Of a DNA stretch of 6,414 nucleotides, positions 1 to 6,414 are shown piece after piece. The stretch is from Thiotrichaceae bacterium (GTDB taxonomy: Bacteria; Pseudomonadota; Gammaproteobacteria; Thiotrichales; Thiotrichaceae). Under the pieces are notes generated by a model. That model saw only the letters and a list, made by a program, of their open reading frames with translations. It was not told the origin of the DNA and searched no databases. Made by a program: the position numbers and the translations under genes. Position 1 is the first letter of the stretch; each line of letters starts with the position of its first letter. Location: assembly GCA_024762625.1 (NCBI GenBank), contig JANTHA010000126.1, positions 1 to 6,414 on the forward strand, read 5' to 3'.

Positions 1-2356
1 TAAACAGGCAAACCAGACTTTCAGACGCCTTATCCGACAGAACGGCTTGTCAGCCCTGTTTCTGTCTTTCATTCTATTATGCGGCCCTGTTCAAGCCGAT
101 CAAGCTAACCAGGCTAGCATAGACAGTCTGCAACAGTCATTGAAAGTGCTACAGATCAAGTTCGAGTCGTTTCAAAGCAATGAGCCAACTGGAAAAGTCA
201 GTGACATTGATGATTTTAAACAACAACTTGCTCATCTTAACGATGAGATAGAAACCTGTATTAACACCAACACCGGGCTACTCGAAAACAGCAAAAAAAG
301 CCTGAAGCTGCTAGGGGAGAGTCAAACAGGCGAAGCCAAGGAAGTACGTACAAATCGCGACGAGCTGATTAAAAAGTCGGACGCCATTGACAACCAGCTA
401 AAACGTTGCAGCGTATTGAAAATCCAACTGGAGCAGCTTCAGAAAAACACAGAAAAACTTCGTCAGGTCATCCTTAAACGACAATTTTTCAGCCGTGAAT
501 TTTCATTATTTGCTGCGCTATCCCGCCTGATGCAGCTCGATGAAAAAACGCTATCCAGCGAGCTAAGCGCCATCCAGCCACTGAGCGAAAAAGTTTTCAA
601 TAGCGCAAGATGGCCATTACTCATAACCGGGTTTATCGGCCTGTTAGGCGGTTTTTTATTGCAATGGATGATGCGCCACATAACAAGCCGAGAATCCTTG
701 TTTTCCAGTAAGCATCTGGAATCCTCGCTTCACGGCATACAGCGCACTTTGCCCGCAATTATCGCAATGCTTTTTATCTGGTTGTATCTGTCATTCGAAG
801 ATACGTCGCAATCCTTTGCGACAACACTATCCACAAACGTTGCAAGCCGCGTGATTCTGTATGGCCTGCTGTTGATTACACTTTACGGCCTGTTGCGCGG
901 CGTTCTGTTCCCGCTGGATAATGCTTCGCATATCAGCAATCATCCACCGATTGGAAAACTCCGGATTTTTAGCTGGCTTTTTATCGTATTTACCTTGCTT
1001 ACATTATTTTTAAACCAGGAATCTTCCGGACGATATGCAGACTCGGCCGTGCTCTACCTTGCCTGGCTTATTTCGCTTTGCCTGGCTTCGATAAATCTGA
1101 TCATCCTGATCTGGCATTTAGCCCGCCTCTTATCAAGCGAACAAAAAAAGATACCGGCTATTTATCTACTACCGATAGTTATCATGGTAGGCGTGATGTT
1201 CGCCGCCGCCTTTGGATACCGTAATATCGCCAGCCTGTTTTTCTTTGGGGTTATCAACTCCCTGATCGTGTTGATACTTGCATTCCTGCTACTGCGCATC
1301 AGTAGCGAATTTTTTGACGCGCTTGACGAAGGCAAAAAACCATGGCAACGCAAACTACGCAATATCGTTGGCGTTGAGCAAGGGCAGGCATTTCCCGGCG
1401 TATTATGGCTGCGCATATTGCTATTTTTCATGATCGCTGCAGCTGTAATCAGCCTGTTAATGACCATCTGGGGAGGCTCGCAACAACGTTTCAACTCGCT
1501 ATTTGAAGAGCTTAAGGACGGAATTAACATTGGCGGGGTAAACCTTGATCTGATCCACCTGATATACGCACTGTTAATTCTGGTCGGGGTCTTCAGCATA
1601 CTGCCATTCATCAAAAACCAGCTTGTGGCAGGCTGGCTAAAGCACAGCAACCTGAGTCGCGGCGCAAGGGAAGCGACCCAGACGCTGGTTGGCTACGCCG
1701 GCGTCGCTATCGCCATTTTATGGGCGCTTAATGTCGCTGGCGTCAACTTTCAACACCTGGCCATTGTTGCAGGCGCTTTATCGGTGGGAATTGGATTTGG
1801 CCTGCAAAACATTGTCAACAATTTCGTATCAGGACTGATCCTTTTGTTTGAACGCCCTATCCGGCGCGGCGACTGGGTTGTGGTAGGAGAAACAGAGGGC
1901 TATGTCAAGGACATCAGCATTCGCTCCACTGTCATTCAGACCTTTGAACGCGCTGATGTCATCGTGCCCAATTCCGAACTGATTTCCAATCAGGTCACAA
2001 ACCTGGTGTTAAGCAACACCATCGGACGTCTTAAAGCGCCTGTCGGGGTTGCCTATGGATCTGACGTTTCACAGGTAATGGAAATACTAAAGGAAATCGC
2101 CAACAAACATCCAGATGTAATTTCCGGATTTCTGGATTATCCGGTTCACGTTTTGTTTCGCCAGTTTGGCGATAGTTCACTTGATTTTGAACTACGCTGT
2201 TTTGTCAGGGATATTGACAACCGGCTGCTGGTTCTAAGCGATATAAACCAGAGCATCGACGAGGAATTCAGAAAAGCCAATATCGAAATTCCTTTCCCGC
2301 AACGGGATGTTAATATGCGCGGCGCCTTGAGCGTGAATTCCCGGAAGCAACCCTGA
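1..2356 (+). CDS. MscS-family mechanosensitive channel, large form with periplasmic domain (5' end outside window)
   Basis: Tension-gated channel of the inner membrane, of the kind that releases solutes on osmotic downshock. Numbering from the TTG at 47: signal-peptide-like hydrophobic stretch at 3-17 ending VQA/DQ; a polar, helical, probably coiled-coil periplasmic domain at about 20-187 with two cysteines (C71, C121); about eleven membrane segments (near 189-209, 235-250, 268-288, 305-323, 332-354, 369-390, 394-417, 451-474, 500-522, 548-565 and the pore helix 568-600); then the MscS cytoplasmic beta and alpha/beta domains. Diagnostic motifs are the Gly/Ala-rich pore helix (AGALSVGIGFGLQNIVNNF, 574-592), FERPIRRGDWV (601-611) and VPNSELISNQ (640-649). 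Eleven passes from a periplasmic N-terminus put the C-terminus in the cytoplasm, as the family requires. Start: the frame is open to the left edge with no ATG, GTG or TTG before 47, and TTG47 has no Shine-Dalgarno. The upstream codons encode FRRLIRQNG, a good signal-peptide n-region, so the real start is probably outside. The family call is secure; the subfamily is not assigned. Confidence 0.93.
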   Translation, partial: KQANQTFRRLIRQNGLSALFLSFILLCGPVQADQANQASIDSLQQSLKVLQIKFESFQSNEPTGKVSDIDDFKQQLAHLNDEIETCINTNTGLLENSKKSLKLLGESQTGEAKEVRTNRDELIKKSDAIDNQLKRCSVLKIQLEQLQKNTEKLRQVILKRQFFSREFSLFAALSRLMQLDEKTLSSELSAIQPLSEKVFNSARWPLLITGFIGLLGGFLLQWMMRHITSRESLFSSKHLESSLHGIQRTLPAIIAMLFIWLYLSFEDTSQSFATTLSTNVASRVILYGLLLITLYGLLRGVLFPLDNASHISNHPPIGKLRIFSWLFIVFTLLTLFLNQESSGRYADSAVLYLAWLISLCLASINLIILIWHLARLLSSEQKKIPAIYLLPIVIMVGVMFAAAFGYRNIASLFFFGVINSLIVLILAFLLLRISSEFFDALDEGKKPWQRKLRNIVGVEQGQAFPGVLWLRILLFFMIAAAVISLLMTIWGGSQQRFNSLFEELKDGINIGGVNLDLIHLIYALLILVGVFSILPFIKNQLVAGWLKHSNLSRGAREATQTLVGYAGVAIAILWALNVAGVNFQHLAIVAGALSVGIGFGLQNIVNNFVSGLILLFERPIRRGDWVVVGETEGYVKDISIRSTVIQTFERADVIVPNSELISNQVTNLVLSNTIGRLKAPVGVAYGSDVSQVMEILKEIANKHPDVISGFLDYPVHVLFRQFGDSSLDFELRCFVRDIDNRLLVLSDINQSIDEEFRKANIEIPFPQRDVNMRGALSVNSRKQP

Positions 2357-2358
2357 TG
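2343..2358 (+). promoter_or_regulatory. Shine-Dalgarno and TGATG stop-start overlap joining channel and GDPD genes
   Basis: GGAAG (2343-2347) lies inside the last codons of the channel gene, 8 nt before the ATG of the phosphodiesterase gene. The TGA of the first gene (2354-2356) shares its A with that ATG. This arrangement fixes the start of the second gene and typically supports termination-reinitiation. Confidence 0.7.
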
Positions 2359-3087
2359 GATAAACGCACACTGGTTGCGCATCGTGGCGATAAGACCCAT
2401 TACCCGGAAAACAGTTATATGGGGATCAAGGCGGCGCTGGACGCCAGTGCGATCTTTATAGAATTCGATGTGCAAATGAATCTCGACCATGAATTGTTCG
2501 TGATTCATGATGACAACTTCAGGCGCACCGCCAACCGCGATATCTCCATTCTGGAAAGCAGTTCAAAACAGATTCGACAAATCAGCGTTCATGAACCGAA
2601 GCGTTTTTCAGAACAATTTTACCCCTGCCCGGTATCTTCGTTATCACAGATCATGGGACTTATCGGTCAATACAGGCAGACGCTAGCTTTTGTTGAAATC
2701 AAGGAGGAAAGCTTGAACCATTTTGGGCTGGAAGTAGTGATGGATAGCTTGCTAAAAGAACTCAAATCTTTCAAATCACAATCCGTTATTATTTCCTATG
2801 ACTGGAATGCGCTGCAATACGCCAAACAAGCCGCTTCTGCTTCCCCGGACCAAATCCGGATCGGCTGGGTGCTAAAACAAACGAATTCTGCTTACCAACG
2901 CCAGGCTGCCATGCTTAAACCCGAATACCTGATTTGTAATTATAAAAGACTGCCAACTGGAGAAAGACTCTGGGAAGGCGGCTGGAAATGGATGACTTAT
3001 ACTATCAATGATATAACACTAGCCAAACAGATGCTCGACAAGGGCATTGACCTGTTGGAAACCGATGATATTCAAAAACTGCTGTGA
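2356..3087 (+). CDS. Glycerophosphodiester phosphodiesterase (GDPD, UgpQ-like, cytosolic)
   Basis: Hydrolyses glycerophosphodiesters, the deacylated phospholipid headgroups, to sn-glycerol 3-phosphate and an alcohol. The 243-residue protein is full length for the bacterial single-domain TIM-barrel GDPD family. Visible active-site elements are HRG at 9-11, PENS at 17-20, the metal-binding EFD at 36-38, HD at 51-52 (second catalytic His) and VEIK at 113-116. The late WMTYTIND (212-219) and ETDD (235-238) correspond to the usual W-T-V-N and TD-x-P region, the last with Ile in place of the common Pro. There is no signal peptide or membrane segment, so it should act in the cytosol like UgpQ. The ATG overlaps the upstream channel gene's stop by one base (TGATG), and GGAAG lies 8 nt before the ATG, which favours translational coupling. 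The natural substrate cannot be read from the sequence. Confidence 0.93.
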   Translation: MDKRTLVAHRGDKTHYPENSYMGIKAALDASAIFIEFDVQMNLDHELFVIHDDNFRRTANRDISILESSSKQIRQISVHEPKRFSEQFYPCPVSSLSQIMGLIGQYRQTLAFVEIKEESLNHFGLEVVMDSLLKELKSFKSQSVIISYDWNALQYAKQAASASPDQIRIGWVLKQTNSAYQRQAAMLKPEYLICNYKRLPTGERLWEGGWKWMTYTINDITLAKQMLDKGIDLLETDDIQKLL

Positions 3088-3113
3088 CATTACTGCAGCA
3101 CGTTATGGTACTG

Positions 3114-3139
3114 TTATTGCGCTATAATTGCGCTAATAA
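3114..3139. repeat. AT-flanked GCGC inverted repeat in the convergent gap
   Basis: TTATTGCGC (3114-3122) can pair with GCGC-T-AATAA (3130-3139), giving nine pairs with one bulged T and a 7-nt loop. The same bases also form a direct repeat, TTGCGCTATAA / TTGCGCTAATAA. No T-run follows on either strand, so it is not a classic intrinsic terminator. It may still protect the 3' end of the GDPD transcript, which ends 27 bp earlier. Confidence 0.4.
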
Positions 3140-3158
3140 AACCATGCAGCGCTCATGG
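3137..3158 (-). terminator. Weak candidate terminator of the mreBCD operon
   Basis: Read on the minus strand, CCATG and CATGG form a 5-bp stem around a 7-nt loop (AGCGCTG), followed directly by TTTTATTA. It starts 6 nt after the mreD stop codon, where an operon terminator would be expected. The stem is short, so efficiency may be modest. Confidence 0.42.
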
Positions 3159-3164
3159 ACGTCT

Positions 3165-3659
3165 TTAATAATCAAAGGTTTTCTGCTCGGTAAACAACCT
3201 GTACAATAAATAATGATACAAGGGCCAGACAATCACACTGCTGATGACAGGCGTCCAATATACCCAGGGCTCTGGCGTGTTGCCGCTGACACCCAGAATC
3301 CATAGATTAATCAGCAAATAGGTTCCCAGCGTCAGAGTCAGTAAAAAAATCTGGTGTAGAAAACTATCGACCAGCAGACGGGGGCGTAATCGTAGCGCCA
3401 TGAAAACAATCAAGGTGTAGCCAAATGCATGTTGCCCCAGAATTGAACCATATAGGGCGTCAACAAGCAGCCCCATGAACCAGGCTAGCAACAAACTCAT
3501 CTTTTTAGGCAATAACAGCGCCCAATGAATCAGCGTCATGGCTATCCATTCAGGACGCCATAACTTCCAATCTTCGGAGAGCGGTAGAATCGTCAATGCC
3601 AGTGCAATCAACAACGAAAGCAAAATGGCGCCGGTAAAACGCAAGACAGTATTTTCCAT
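3165..3659 (-). CDS. mreD: Rod shape-determining protein MreD
   Basis: Small multipass inner-membrane protein of the elongasome that works with MreC and MreB in lateral peptidoglycan synthesis. The 164 residues are close to the E. coli length (162). It is almost entirely hydrophobic, with about five or six membrane segments (near 8-25, 39-50, 53-70, 76-92, 102-122 and 133-155). Family hallmarks are RPEW at 35-38 following a short loop, and the conserved stretch GLLVDALYGSILGQHAFGY (63-81). It is the third gene of the mre operon; its ATG is 5 nt after the mreC stop, and only a weak AGGG about 12 nt upstream could act as a ribosome site, so coupling to mreC translation is likely. It is the last gene of the cassette: a candidate terminator and then a convergent gene follow. 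Confidence 0.94.
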   Translation of the reverse strand: MENTVLRFTGAILLSLLIALALTILPLSEDWKLWRPEWIAMTLIHWALLLPKKMSLLLAWFMGLLVDALYGSILGQHAFGYTLIVFMALRLRPRLLVDSFLHQIFLLTLTLGTYLLINLWILGVSGNTPEPWVYWTPVISSVIVWPLYHYLLYRLFTEQKTFDY

Positions 3660-3664
3660 GCTGA

Positions 3665-4630
3665 TTATTGACCCTGCAATTGCTTCTGTTTATTTATTGG
3701 TTGATTCTTCCCGATCCTGTTTTTTTGGGATTTAACGTTTTTGTTTGTAGACAGTCCGGCCACAGTAGCCTTGGAGTTGCCCGGGCTCTCTTTATCGCCG
3801 CCTGTATTTTCCGCCGCCCTGGTGGCGTAATCCGAACGCCAAATCAATAGTATTTCCCTGGTCTTGGTAAAATCCGTAAGTGTCTGCGCCTTGACCTTCA
3901 TAAAAGAATCCCCGGGGTTGTAAGCGACCGTACGCACCACCGCAACCGGAAAATCCGCAGGGAACAACTGGCCCAGTCCGGAACTGACAAACACATCGCC
4001 TTTCTGCACATCCATATTGGCTTCGATATTTTTTAATTCGAGCAGATTAATTTTACCAGTTCCAACTGCCAGAGCGCCAAGGCCTGTTCGCGTATTGCGC
4101 ACAGGAATTGCATGTTTCACATCGGTTAAACGCATCACAACCGCCGAGCTTGGCGTCACGCTATCTATCTGTCCATATATGTTTTTACCTGAAAGCGCCA
4201 CCTGACCGACAAACAATCCCTGCTTTGAGCCCTTGTTGATAACCACATTTTGGCGAAAGGGATCAGATGACACAGACAGGATTTCCGCCAGCGTAAATTT
4301 TTCACGAACCGCAGGTACGGCATTAAGTTGAGTGCGCAGCCGTTGATTCTCTTCAGCAATTGAATAATATTTCTGGTCGCGCGCCGCATAGACGTTTATC
4401 AAGGTGCGTAATTCGCGATTCTCGGCGGAAATTTTTTCATGCTCCGAAAAGAACTCACGGGTAAAACGGGCGGCGCGATAGGGAACATCAACGACATATT
4501 GAACAGGATACAACACCATTTTTAGCGCCGTGCGCACCGGCATCAAGGCAGAGCCGCGGTAATCAGTCACCATCAGCGCCCCGGAAAGCAACGCCAGCAC
4601 AGTGAATTTTATTAAATTCTTCTGTTGCAT
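3665..4630 (-). CDS. mreC: Rod shape-determining protein MreC
   Basis: Bitopic scaffold of the elongasome, anchored in the inner membrane with a periplasmic domain that contacts PBP2, MreD and MreB partners. Of 321 residues, 6-22 form the membrane anchor, 60-103 a coiled coil rich in Glu/Arg/Leu heptads, and about 112-265 the MreC beta domain. Recognisable segments are DPFRQNVVINKGSKQGLF (123-140), VGQVALSGK (141-149) and GDVFVSSGLGQLFPADFPVA (211-230). The tail (268-321) is low-complexity and rich in Lys, Asn and Gln, likely disordered. The N-terminus is short: many proteobacterial MreC proteins carry a Q-G-P-S-type segment before the anchor, absent here. The ATG at 4630 is the only standard start before an in-frame stop upstream, but it lacks an adjacent Shine-Dalgarno; see the separate entry. 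Confidence 0.95.
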   Translation of the reverse strand: MQQKNLIKFTVLALLSGALMVTDYRGSALMPVRTALKMVLYPVQYVVDVPYRAARFTREFFSEHEKISAENRELRTLINVYAARDQKYYSIAEENQRLRTQLNAVPAVREKFTLAEILSVSSDPFRQNVVINKGSKQGLFVGQVALSGKNIYGQIDSVTPSSAVVMRLTDVKHAIPVRNTRTGLGALAVGTGKINLLELKNIEANMDVQKGDVFVSSGLGQLFPADFPVAVVRTVAYNPGDSFMKVKAQTLTDFTKTREILLIWRSDYATRAAENTGGDKESPGNSKATVAGLSTNKNVKSQKNRIGKNQPINKQKQLQGQ

Positions 4631-4668
4631 GTTTTGATCAGCGTCGAGATCGTAGATAGCAAACTCCT
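4628..4668 (-). promoter_or_regulatory. Displaced Shine-Dalgarno upstream of mreC
   Basis: On the minus strand a strong AGGAG (4668-4664) lies 33 nt before the mreC ATG, too far for direct use, and nothing Shine-Dalgarno-like sits closer. Six nt after AGGAG is an in-frame ATC (4657-4655), nine codons before the ATG. Either the ribosome starts at this non-standard codon, or folding between AGGAG and ATG (for example the short GATC/GATC pairing) shortens the distance, or the ATG is used through coupling. Confidence 0.45.
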
Positions 4669-4704
4669 GGCGCGAAACCTGATTTTATAAACACAAGAAA
4701 GACG

Positions 4705-4751
4705 AACTGAACAGTCCTGAACTGAATAGTCCTGAACTGAATAGCCCTGAA

Positions 4752-4763
<12 letters not shown>
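4705..4763. repeat. Four tandem 15-bp repeats between mreB and mreC
   Basis: Units on the + strand: AACTGAACAGTCCTG (4705-4719), AACTGAATAGTCCTG (4720-4734), AACTGAATAGCCCTG (4735-4749) and AACTGAATAGCCTG (4750-4763, one base shorter). Units differ by one or two bases. The array fills most of the mreB-mreC gap. The 14-nt unit breaks the period, so the array is not under reading-frame constraint, and there is no spacer between units. Confidence 0.9.
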
Positions 4764-5847
<1,084 letters not shown>

Positions 5848-5949
5848 TTATGAATCTTTAACACAATCTGCAAGAGAAGATGATAGGAATGGCAAGCCAG
5901 ATCGACTGGAAAACAGAATGTTTTCGTAACTACTTAGCATACCCCCTTG

Positions 5950-6023
5950 TTTGCGCCATTTCTGCGTTAAAAATGCTCATGTATACTTATAAACTGCGCC
6001 TTTTCGCCTTGAACTAGCGCAAA
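5950..6023. repeat. 74-bp imperfect palindromic element
   Basis: Perfect 7-bp outer arms TTTGCGC (5950-5956) and GCGCAAA (6017-6023) enclose partly matching inner arms (TTC/GAA and AAAA/TTTT at symmetric positions) and a centre rich in small palindromes (GTATAC, TTATAA). The layout resembles intergenic elements of the pattern TGCGC-C-ATTTCTGCGTT-AAAATGCTC...TTTTCGCCTTGAA...GCGCA that I recall from proteobacterial genomes, but that resemblance is from memory only. It would lie in the 5' leader or promoter region of mreB. Confidence 0.55.
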
Positions 6024-6110
6024 ACGGGAAGATACCGAGCAGTTAAGGAACGCGCTGAATTGACACTGTTTTTCTATCATTATTCCCGTAAAAAGACCAC
6101 TTAAAATAAA

Positions 6111-6124
6111 TGTACACGTCTACA
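6111..6124. promoter_or_regulatory. Operator-like 14-bp palindrome
   Basis: TGTACACGTCTACA reads as a palindrome with one mismatched pair (12 of 14 bases symmetric: TGTA, A, CG, T, TACA). Size and symmetry suit a dimeric repressor. It lies 61 bp before the -35 of the right-hand promoter and just downstream of the mreB-facing TATAAT. The regulator is unknown and chance is not excluded. Confidence 0.3.
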
Positions 6125-6137
6125 TTCAAAAGCGTGG

Positions 6138-6143
6138 ATTATA
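6138..6143 (-). promoter_or_regulatory. Possible -10 element for mreB
   Basis: A perfect TATAAT on the minus strand, preceded by G at the extended -10 position but with no recognisable -35 at 16-18 bp. If used, transcription would start near 6130 and give mreB a leader of about 310 nt that includes the 74-bp palindromic element. Closer alternatives, such as TATCAT at 5885-5880, also lack a good -35. Confidence 0.35.
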
Positions 6144-6184
6144 ACCCGCGTAATTTAACAATCACAGAAGTTTAGAGCAAGAAT

Positions 6185-6213
6185 TTGATAGAATAAGCCC
6201 CCTGAATTAGAAT
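6185..6213 (+). promoter_or_regulatory. Sigma70-type promoter of the quinone reductase-like gene
   Basis: TTGATA (6185-6190, five of six to consensus) and TAGAAT (6208-6213, five of six) are spaced by exactly 17 bp. Transcription would begin near 6220, leaving a leader of about 20 nt before the ATG at 6241. A modest AGAAG (6229-6233) lies 7 nt before that ATG. Confidence 0.65.
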
Positions 6214-6240
6214 GCGCTCCCCCAACATAGAAGCAGCCTC

Positions 6241-6414
6241 ATGAAAGTCCTTATTGTTTTCACCCATCCAAACCCGCAGAGCTTTAACCATGCGCTGCTT
6301 GAGCACATTAGCCAGGGCTTGCAGGAAGCCGGACACGAGGTGCGCGTCAAAGACCTGTATCAGGAGCAGTTTGATCCGATCCTGCAAGCGAATGACCTTG
6401 CCAAGCTGCAACAA
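6241..6414 (+). CDS. NAD(P)H:quinone oxidoreductase family protein, flavodoxin-like fold (3' truncated by window)
   Basis: Only the first 58 codons are present; the frame is open to the right edge. The start MKVLIVFTHPNPQSFN is typical of the Flavodoxin_2 family (NQO1, MdaB, KefF and YwrO-type two-electron reductases): a first beta strand KVLIVF, then H-P-x-x-x-S-F-N, the flavin-phosphate loop, then an amphipathic helix (HALLEHISQGLQEAG), a second strand (HEVRVKDLY) and F-D-P. The family transfers two electrons from NAD(P)H to quinones or similar acceptors through FMN or FAD in the cytosol. The start is supported by the motif beginning at residue 2, the good promoter just upstream and an AGAAG ribosome site. 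An 80-codon open frame on the opposite strand (6414-6172) is its shadow. Which subfamily it belongs to cannot be decided from the N-terminus. Confidence 0.88.
   Translation, partial: MKVLIVFTHPNPQSFNHALLEHISQGLQEAGHEVRVKDLYQEQFDPILQANDLAKLQQ

Noticed and set aside
47..49. TTG at 47 as the true start of the channel gene
   Set aside because: There is no Shine-Dalgarno, and the in-frame codons before it supply the basic n-region of the signal peptide with no stop up to the window edge; a start outside the window is more likely.
1162..1650. 162-codon minus-strand open frame inside the channel gene
   Set aside because: Antisense to continuous MscS-family coding; composition (rich in Ser, Arg, Asn, Met) is typical of a shadow frame.
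3123..3128. Perfect TATAAT on the + strand in the convergent gap
   Set aside because: No -35 at suitable spacing, and it would drive transcription antisense into mreD; it is better explained as the loop of an AT-rich inverted repeat.
5973..6017. 14-codon open frame on the + strand inside the palindromic element
   Set aside because: No ribosome site, no downstream gene it could regulate as a leader peptide, and the length is expected by chance.
6060..6065. Perfect TTGACA as a -35 element on the + strand
   Set aside because: No acceptable -10 lies 16-18 bp downstream; the better promoter for the + strand gene is at 6185-6213.
6172..6414. 80-codon minus-strand open frame at the right edge
   Set aside because: It is antisense to the clearly recognisable flavodoxin-fold reductase and to its promoter; the protein has no family resemblance.

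Overview
This window looks like the chromosome of a Gram-negative proteobacterium, most likely gamma- or betaproteobacterial. The main evidence is a canonical proteobacterial MreB-MreC-MreD cassette, a many-pass MscS-family channel with a periplasmic N-terminal domain, and moderate GC content. I cannot name a genus. No insertion sequence, phage gene, CRISPR array, tRNA or rRNA is visible, and codon use does not look foreign in any gene.

Left part, + strand (1-3087): a large mechanosensitive channel of the MscS superfamily whose true start probably lies before the window. Its stop codon overlaps by one base (TGATG) the start of a cytosolic glycerophosphodiester phosphodiesterase. The two form a translationally linked pair. 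A 77-bp convergent gap follows (3088-3164), holding two small inverted repeats. One of them looks like a weak terminator for the opposing operon.

Middle and right part, - strand (5817 down to 3165): the rod-shape operon mreB, mreC, mreD. MreB is the actin-like filament, MreC the periplasmic scaffold and MreD the multipass membrane partner. Together they direct lateral cell-wall synthesis with PBP2 and RodA, which are not encoded here. mreC and mreD are 5 bp apart. mreB and mreC are separated by 140 bp that contain four tandem 15-bp repeats, an inverted repeat involving the mreB stop codon, and a strong Shine-Dalgarno sequence displaced from the apparent mreC start.

Far right: a 423-bp divergent intergenic region (5818-6240). 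It holds a 74-bp imperfect palindrome, a small operator-like palindrome, a perfect TATAAT facing mreB, and a good sigma70-type promoter facing a truncated + strand gene. That gene (from 6241 to the window edge) is a flavodoxin-fold NAD(P)H:quinone oxidoreductase family protein.

The protein-coding content is mostly familiar. The least explained material is non-coding: the mreB-mreC repeats and the palindromic element in the divergent region. The close coupling of a tension-gated channel to a phospholipid-headgroup phosphodiesterase is also worth attention. I see no convincing new defence or mobile system.
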